Positions 23,780 to 28,168 of a DNA stretch of 28,168 bases are shown one piece after another. The DNA lies in the NCBI GenBank assembly GCA_002307035.1, contig DBTL01000085.1, positions 1 through 28,168 of the forward strand, in the 5' to 3' direction. Made by a program: the position numbers and the translations under genes. This stretch comes from Bacteroides sp. UBA1317. Its GTDB lineage: Bacteria; Bacteroidota; Bacteroidia; Bacteroidales; Bacteroidaceae. Every line of letters begins with the position of its first letter. Positions within the stretch are counted from its first letter, which is position 1. The notes beneath the pieces were generated by a model. The model saw nothing but the letters and a program-made list of their open reading frames with translations. It made no database searches and had not been told where the DNA came from.

Positions 23780-23784
23780 AGGAG
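23780..23784 (+). promoter_or_regulatory. Strong Shine-Dalgarno of clpB
   Basis: AGGAG lies ten bases before the ATG at 23795. Bacteroides genes usually rely on AT-rich leaders and rarely have so clear a Shine-Dalgarno, which confirms the start codon. Confidence 0.6.
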
Positions 23785-23794
23785 AACAAACAAT

Positions 23795-26386
23795 ATGAAT
23801 TTCAACAATTTTACGATTAAATCTCAAGAAGCCGTACAAGAAGCGGTGAACTTGGCCCAAAGCCGGGGGCAGCAAGCCATTGAAACGGTGCATGTGCTTC
23901 ATGCTGTGATGAAAGTGGGAGAAAACATCACCAATTTCATTTTTCAAAAGTTGGGTGTCAACAGCCAACAAATCTCTCTTGTGCTCGATAAGCAAATCGA
24001 TTCTCTCGCAAAAGTATCAGGAGGAGGAGAAGCTTATCTGGGACGGGAAGCGAACGAGGTTCTGCAGAAAGCAACTCAATACTCTAAAGAAATGGGTGAT
24101 GAGTTTGTCTCTTTGGAGCATCTCTTACTTGCCTTACTAACGGTAAAGAGCGTTGCATCTACCATCCTGAAAGATGCGGGTATGACGGAGAAAGAACTTC
24201 GCTCTGCCATCAGCGAACTCCGGAAAGGAGAAAAGGTTACTTCACAATCGAGCGAAGACACGTATCAGAGCTTGGAGAAATATGCCATCAATCTGAATGA
24301 AGCCGCTCGTAGCGGAAAGCTTGATCCCGTAATCGGGCGTGATGAGGAGATACGTCGCGTACTCCAAATATTAAGTAGGCGAACGAAAAACAACCCTATA
24401 TTAATAGGTGAACCGGGAACGGGAAAAACTGCCATTGTAGAAGGATTGGCACATCGTATATTGAGAGGTGACGTGCCCGAAAATCTGAAGAACAAGCAGG
24501 TCTATTCTCTCGATATGGGCGCACTTGTGGCGGGAGCTAAGTACAAAGGTGAATTTGAAGAGCGTTTGAAATCAGTCATCAACGAAGTGATTAAGTCAGA
24601 CGGAAATGTGATCTTGTTCATCGACGAAATACATACGTTGGTGGGCGCGGGCAAAGGTGAAGGCGCCATGGATGCCGCCAATATATTAAAGCCTGCCCTT
24701 GCTCGTGGAGAATTGCGCTCCATTGGTGCAACAACACTGGATGAGTATCAGAAGTATTTCGAAAAAGACAAAGCATTAGAGCGTCGTTTTCAAATTGTGC
24801 AAGTCAACGAGCCGGATACGTTGAGTACTATCTCCATCCTACGTGGATTGAAAGAGCGTTATGAAAATCACCACAAAGTGCGTATCACAGATGATGCCAT
24901 CATAGCTGCCGTGGAACTAAGTAGTCGATACATCACCGACCGTTTCTTACCGGATAAAGCCATTGATCTGATGGACGAAGCTGCTGCTAAACTACGCATG
25001 GAAGTGGATTCCGTTCCGGAAGAATTAGATGAAATTTCACGTAAAATCAAGCAATTGGAGATTGAACGCGAAGCCATTAAACGGGAAAAAGACGACTCGA
25101 AACTCAAACAGCTCAATAAGGAGATTGCCGAATTAAAAGAACAAGAAAGCTCTTTCAAAGCGAAATGGCAAAGCGAAAAGACATTGGTCAATAAGATTCA
25201 GCAAAACAAAATAGCAATTGAGAACCTGAAGTTTGAGGCCGATAAAGCAGAACGGGAAGGTGATTATGGAAAAGTGGCCGAGATTCGCTATGGGAAACTT
25301 CAAGCGCTGGACAAGGAGATTGAAGATACTCATCGGAAACTGCAAGAGATGCAGGGAGACAGTGCCATGATTAAGGAAGAAGTAGATGCGGAAGATATTG
25401 CCGACGTGGTATCTCGCTGGACAGGTATACCGGTGAATAAGATGTTACAAAGCGAGAAGGACAAGTTATTGGTGCTTGAAGATGAGTTGCATCAACGGGT
25501 TATCGGACAAGATGAAGCCATCGAAGCCGTAGCCGATGCCGTACGCCGAAGCCGTGCCGGATTGCAAGATCCTAAGCGCCCCATCGGTTCGTTCATCTTC
25601 CTTGGTACAACCGGTGTAGGTAAGACGGAATTGGCGAAAGCATTGGCCGAGTTCTTGTTCGACGACGAAACGATGATGACCCGTATTGATATGAGTGAGT
25701 ATCAAGAAAAGCATAGCGTTTCCCGCCTGGTCGGAGCGCCTCCGGGATACGTAGGCTACGATGAGGGTGGACAACTAACGGAAGCTATCCGTAGGAAGCC
25801 TTATTCAGTAGTGCTTTTCGATGAAATAGAGAAGGCACATCCGGATGTATTCAACATCTTGCTGCAAGTACTCGATGATGGACGTCTGACAGATAACAAA
25901 GGACGCATGGTAAACTTCAAGAATACCATCATCATCATGACCTCCAACATGGGTAGCGCTTATATTCAAAGCCAGATGGAGAGACTAAATGATGCAAACA
26001 AAGATGGAATTGTGGAAGAAACGAAGAAGGAAGTGATGAACATGCTTAAGAAAGCTATTCGTCCTGAATTTTTAAATCGTATTGACGAAACAATTATGTT
26101 CTTGCCGCTTACGGAAAAAGAGATCAAACAAATTGTGCTGCTACAAATCGCCGGGGTACAAAAGATGCTTGCCACGAATGGAGTAGAATTGCAAATGACC
26201 GATGACGCAGTAGCGTTTATTGCCAAAGCCGGTTATGATCCTGAGTTCGGAGCACGTCCGGTGAAAAGAGCGATACAACGCTACTTGCTCAATGATTTAT
26301 CTAAGAAACTATTGGCACAAGAGGTAGATCGGAGCAAACCGATCGTAGTCGATTCGTTTGGTGAAAAATTAGTTTTCAGAAACTAA
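23795..26386 (+). CDS. clpB: ATP-dependent disaggregase ClpB (Hsp100)
   Basis: An 863-residue AAA+ chaperone that pulls polypeptides out of aggregates together with DnaK. The N domain is about 1-145 (two Clp_N repeats). AAA1 has Walker A GEPGTGKT at 205-212 and Walker B VILFIDEIH at 272-280. The ClpB-specific coiled-coil middle domain is about 400-525, which binds DnaK and separates it from ClpA/ClpC. AAA2 has Walker A GTTGVGKT at 604-611 and Walker B VVLFDEIE at 672-679, with pore loop GYVGYDEGG at 651-659. The small C-terminal domain ends SFGEKLVFRN. Full length and intact. Single-gene unit with its own stress-type promoter region and a terminator. Confidence 0.98.
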   Translation: MNFNNFTIKSQEAVQEAVNLAQSRGQQAIETVHVLHAVMKVGENITNFIFQKLGVNSQQISLVLDKQIDSLAKVSGGGEAYLGREANEVLQKATQYSKEMGDEFVSLEHLLLALLTVKSVASTILKDAGMTEKELRSAISELRKGEKVTSQSSEDTYQSLEKYAINLNEAARSGKLDPVIGRDEEIRRVLQILSRRTKNNPILIGEPGTGKTAIVEGLAHRILRGDVPENLKNKQVYSLDMGALVAGAKYKGEFEERLKSVINEVIKSDGNVILFIDEIHTLVGAGKGEGAMDAANILKPALARGELRSIGATTLDEYQKYFEKDKALERRFQIVQVNEPDTLSTISILRGLKERYENHHKVRITDDAIIAAVELSSRYITDRFLPDKAIDLMDEAAAKLRMEVDSVPEELDEISRKIKQLEIEREAIKREKDDSKLKQLNKEIAELKEQESSFKAKWQSEKTLVNKIQQNKIAIENLKFEADKAEREGDYGKVAEIRYGKLQALDKEIEDTHRKLQEMQGDSAMIKEEVDAEDIADVVSRWTGIPVNKMLQSEKDKLLVLEDELHQRVIGQDEAIEAVADAVRRSRAGLQDPKRPIGSFIFLGTTGVGKTELAKALAEFLFDDETMMTRIDMSEYQEKHSVSRLVGAPPGYVGYDEGGQLTEAIRRKPYSVVLFDEIEKAHPDVFNILLQVLDDGRLTDNKGRMVNFKNTIIIMTSNMGSAYIQSQMERLNDANKDGIVEETKKEVMNMLKKAIRPEFLNRIDETIMFLPLTEKEIKQIVLLQIAGVQKMLATNGVELQMTDDAVAFIAKAGYDPEFGARPVKRAIQRYLLNDLSKKLLAQEVDRSKPIVVDSFGEKLVFRN

Positions 26387-26395
26387 TCATCGATT

Positions 26396-26440
26396 AAAGG
26401 TGAGTTACCTATTCAACAAGGGTGACTCATCTTTGTTTTT
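26396..26440 (+). terminator. Intrinsic terminator of clpB
   Basis: Arms 26396-26409 and 26421-26434 pair along 14 bases with two G-U pairs (AAAGGTGAGTTACC with GGTGACTCATCTTT), with an 11-base loop, then G and a T-rich tract (TTTTTTT from 26436). Confidence 0.8.
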
Positions 26441-26477
26441 TTATTACAAATGAGCCTCTAAAAAGAGAGCTTCCTAT

Positions 26478-26550
26478 TTCAGCGTATTGAAAACAGGACT
26501 TCAGCGTGTTGAAAACGTACATTCAACACGCTGAAGTCCTGCTTTCAACA
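26478..26550. repeat. Intergenic palindromic repeat element
   Basis: Two direct copies of TTCAGCGTRTTGAAAAC (26478-26494, 26500-26516; period 22) followed by an inverted copy (from 26522). The arms 26494-26513 and 26522-26541 are a perfect 20-bp inverted repeat with an 8-base loop, and pairing continues outward with one mismatch. A further half copy, TTTCAACA, ends at 26550. This is REP/BIME-like in form. No T run follows directly. Confidence 0.8.
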
Positions 26551-26815
26551 AACCCCTCTCACAAGGCCTCTCGATGGGTTTCTTAGAACTTGACAAAGAG
26601 ACTTCCGTAAGGTCATTTTTGTCAAGAGATAAATTACGCATAATTAACGGAAGAAGCGTGCTCAGAAGACAAAAAGGAGTTATTCCGATAACAAATAGGC
26701 ACTTTGCCAAAGAGCAACCGTCTTTTCGAGAAAGAGAACCGTGCAGATTACCAAACCAAACCGTCCTTTTACCCACTTTTCAGTGTCTTTTGAGCAAAAT
26801 AACAGGCTTCAAACC

Positions 26816-26849
26816 AAAAAAAATAGGGGAAGCAAAAGCTTCCCCTATT
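26816..26849 (-). terminator. Intrinsic terminator (minus strand) after the histone-like gene
   Basis: A perfect 12-bp stem, AATAGGGGAAGC (26822-26833) with GCTTCCCCTATT (26838-26849), and a 4-base loop. On the minus strand it is followed by a U run (complement of 26816-26823). Confidence 0.88.
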
Positions 26850-26882
26850 AGCGCAGTTTAATTTCAAACTACTTTATGAATA
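26822..26882 (-). ncRNA. Candidate small RNA between hc1 and clpB
   Basis: A minus-strand promoter, TTG (-33, within 26920-26917), a 20-base spacer and TACTTTTG (26896-26889, perfect -7), would start transcription near 26882. A strong terminator ends at 26822, giving an RNA of about 60-70 bases with no open frame of note. The alternative is that this is simply the 3' tail of the histone-like gene transcript, whose stop codon is at 26951. Confidence 0.35.
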
Positions 26883-26950
26883 CACTCACAAAAGTAATAC
26901 ATTTACTTGGCAAAGTCAAGTGTTTCCATAAGAAAAATGAGTTCGAAATA

Positions 26951-27127
26951 TTAATTCTTTGAATCTTCCAAAGATGCTTTTCTAAATTCCTTCGTTAGCT
27001 TTTCAATTTCCAATGATGCTTTACGAGCACGTGTTCCAGCAGCTTTGTTTCCGTTTTCAATTTGTGCATTAGCGTCTTTACTAAATTCAGCGACCAATTG
27101 GGTCAACTTTTCTACTACTTCTTTCAT
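26951..27127 (-). CDS. Histone H1-like protein Hc1
   Basis: A 58-residue basic, helical protein reading MKEVVEKLTQLVAEFSKDAN, then NGNKAAGTRARKASLEIEKLTKEFRKASLE in the C-terminal half. It matches the short Hc1/histone H1-like nucleoid proteins abundant in Bacteroides, in particular the NGNKAAGTRARK segment. It has about 13 Lys and Arg. Such proteins are thought to bind DNA non-specifically and help organise the nucleoid. The -7 element TACTTTTG is upstream at 27161-27168, and the leader is AT-rich. The gene is monocistronic, with a terminator about 100 bases beyond its stop. Confidence 0.88.
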   Translation of the reverse strand: MKEVVEKLTQLVAEFSKDANAQIENGNKAAGTRARKASLEIEKLTKEFRKASLEDSKN

Positions 27128-27160
27128 AATCCTTTTACTGTTTTAGTTAATAATGAGCGG

Positions 27161-27168
27161 CAAAAGTA
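27161..27168 (-). promoter_or_regulatory. -7 promoter element of the histone-like gene
   Basis: On the minus strand TACTTTTG is a perfect TAnnTTTG box 33 bases before the start codon. The -33 side is TA-rich without a clear TTTG. Confidence 0.55.
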
Positions 27169-27290
27169 CATTCTTTCCCGAAATAAACGTATAGAAATAA
27201 TTTATTTTTTGAATTATTCAGCTAAAATGGCCCTGGTGGCCGTACGAATCAATTTTTTGCCTACATTTGTCAAGTTGAAATAGCTTACCA

Positions 27291-27303
27291 ATGCAGATTG
27301 CAT
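27291..27303. promoter_or_regulatory. Small dyad upstream of the 27392 gene
   Basis: ATGCA-GAT-TGCAT is a perfect 5-bp dyad located about 35-50 bases upstream of the -7 element at 27338, a possible regulator site. Confidence 0.25.
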
Positions 27304-27337
27304 GGAGGTTATCATATTATAAGTGGTTTTTGTTTTG

Positions 27338-27345
27338 TACATTTG
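27338..27345 (+). promoter_or_regulatory. -7 promoter element of the 27392 gene
   Basis: TACATTTG is a perfect TAnnTTTG box 46 bases before the ATG. A second identical box at 27262-27269 may be an upstream promoter. Neither has an obvious -33 TTTG at the usual spacing. Confidence 0.5.
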
Positions 27346-27391
27346 CAAACGCTATGAATTTTAATAATATAAATCATATAACTCTCGAAGA

Positions 27392-28027
27392 ATGAGCTTA
27401 TTTTCAAAATTGTTAAAGAAAGAAGCCGGCGCCAATGATAAGGTAGTAGGCAATGTAGAAGACTTTGTGTCTCTGACACGGGTCTATTTTCAAGCGGTGA
27501 TAGCAGTGAATTTAGGTATTACCAACATTAACTTTGTGCCTGATGTAGCCAACTTTAAACGCATGTTTAAGATCAGCACTCAAGGTGGAAAACTTGGATT
27601 AGCGGAAAAATCACGTGCACGCAAGATGCTGATGCAAGATTATGGTCTTAGCGAAGAGTTCTTCAAAGAAATAGATGCGTCTATAAAGAAGAACTGCAAA
27701 ACGCAAAATGATGTGCAATCTTATCTCTTCATGTATCAGGGATTCTCTAACGACTTGATGATGCTAATGGGCAACCTCATGCAGTGGAAGTTTCGTGTGC
27801 CATCCTTCTTTAAGAAGTTGCTACGTGGCATGACCGAAAAGACAATACATGATGTATGTACAAAGAAGGTCTGGAAAGCCGATGAAGTTCACAAAACAGC
27901 AACGGCAGTACGCCAGTACAAAGAACGTTTGGGATACTCTGAAAAGTGGATGACAGAATATGTATACAATATCGTACTGTTAGCTAAAAAAGAACCAAAG
28001 AACAAAAAAGAGGATCCGAAAGCCTAA
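27392..28027 (+). CDS. Conserved hypothetical cytoplasmic protein
   Basis: A 211-residue protein not recognised as any named family. It has no signal peptide or membrane segment and is mostly helical and basic. Notable stretches are FVSLTRVYFQAVIAVNLGITNINFVPDVANFKRMFKI near 25-61, SRARKMLMQDYGLSEEFFKEIDASIKKNC near 74-102, and a C-terminal half with KFRVPSFFKKLLRGMTEKTIHDV followed by a Lys-rich tail (KKEPKNKKEDPKA). It looks like a soluble housekeeping-type protein typical of Bacteroidales. It has its own promoter region and is followed by a strong hairpin, so it is a single-gene unit. No function can be assigned. Confidence 0.8.
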   Translation: MSLFSKLLKKEAGANDKVVGNVEDFVSLTRVYFQAVIAVNLGITNINFVPDVANFKRMFKISTQGGKLGLAEKSRARKMLMQDYGLSEEFFKEIDASIKKNCKTQNDVQSYLFMYQGFSNDLMMLMGNLMQWKFRVPSFFKKLLRGMTEKTIHDVCTKKVWKADEVHKTATAVRQYKERLGYSEKWMTEYVYNIVLLAKKEPKNKKEDPKA

Positions 28028-28068
28028 TTAATTGAACCATACGTTTGTTATACCAACCGACAAACAAA

Positions 28069-28107
28069 AATGCCAGAGCGAGGAAGTTATCCTTTTGCTC
28101 TGGCATT
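28069..28107 (+). terminator. Terminator after the 27392 gene
   Basis: A perfect 11-bp stem, AATGCCAGAGC (28069-28079) with GCTCTGGCATT (28097-28107), with a 17-base loop. It is preceded by an A run and followed by CTATTTAT, so it could also serve a gene coming from the right. Confidence 0.75.
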
Positions 28108-28168
28108 CTATTTATATAAATTCTGCTACTTCTATAATCACAATTTTTTTCTATTATTTTTTAATCAA

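Larger units (their letters stand above)
26441..26950. other. 510-base gene-poor stretch after clpB
   Basis: No convincing protein gene: the open frames here (about 90 codons each way) have unstructured compositions and run through the inverted repeats and the terminator. It contains the 20-bp inverted repeat at 26478-26550, smaller inverted repeats CTTGACAAA/TTTGTCAAG (26589-26597 with 26618-26626), and a minus-strand promoter plus terminator that could make a small RNA (26822-26920). Confidence 0.6.

Noticed and set aside
26501..26861. Two open frames of about 90-95 codons (one per strand) after clpB
   Set aside because: They run through inverted repeats and the minus-strand terminator, have no recognisable motif or start signals, and overlap each other.
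1..28168. CRISPR arrays, tRNA or rRNA genes, insertion sequences
   Set aside because: No regularly spaced repeats of CRISPR size, no tRNA-like cloverleaf or rRNA sequence, and no transposase were seen.

Overview
This is a 28 kb chromosomal segment of a Bacteroides-type gut anaerobe. The evidence is the moderate G+C content, many perfect or near-perfect TAnnTTTG (-7) promoter elements, a Bacteroides-style ECF sigma factor with a FecR-like anti-sigma factor, a 58-residue Hc1-type histone-like protein, and Bacteroides-type core genes (carboxynorspermidine dehydrogenase-bcp-recA, dnaK, clpB). Species cannot be assigned from the sequence alone. No rRNA, tRNA, CRISPR array, insertion sequence or complete mobile element was seen.

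Layout. 1-970: a tyrosine recombinase on the minus strand at the window edge, with a hairpin just past its 3' end. 1358-2725: a TrpB2-type tryptophan synthase beta chain. 2847-3395: 3-methyladenine DNA glycosylase I. 3484-7815 (minus): a cell-surface signalling locus of two paralogous CarboxypepD_reg-like envelope proteins flanking an ECF sigma factor and a FecR-like anti-sigma factor. The downstream paralog carries an STN-like domain, and no SusC/SusD transporter is present. 8011-8844: endonuclease IV. 8858-10219 (minus): sodium:alanine symporter. 10355-12304 (minus): DnaK. 12590-16054: a FecCD-type metal-chelate import operon (lipoprotein binding protein and permease, no ATPase) plus an exported protein with a BamE-like tail. 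16208-18932: carboxynorspermidine dehydrogenase, Bcp peroxiredoxin and RecA, ended by a large hairpin terminator. 19166-20866: a second ECF sigma / membrane anti-sigma / DUF4252 operon preceded by a good ECF-type promoter. 20965-23525 (minus): YeiH family exporter, LysR regulator and an unrecognised protein. 23795-26386: ClpB. 26387-27127: a gene-poor stretch with a 20-bp perfect inverted repeat, a possible small RNA and the short histone-like gene. 27392-28027: an unrecognised cytoplasmic protein.

How the parts fit. Both chaperone genes, dnaK and clpB, have the same dyad TGAC-N5-GTCA upstream (one base differs in 13) and both have sequences resembling sigma-54 -24/-12 promoters, which suggests a shared stress regulon. 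The two ECF loci are separate envelope-signalling modules of different design. Several transporter, stress and repair genes make up the rest. Promoter positions decide the start codon for trpB2 and the alanine symporter.
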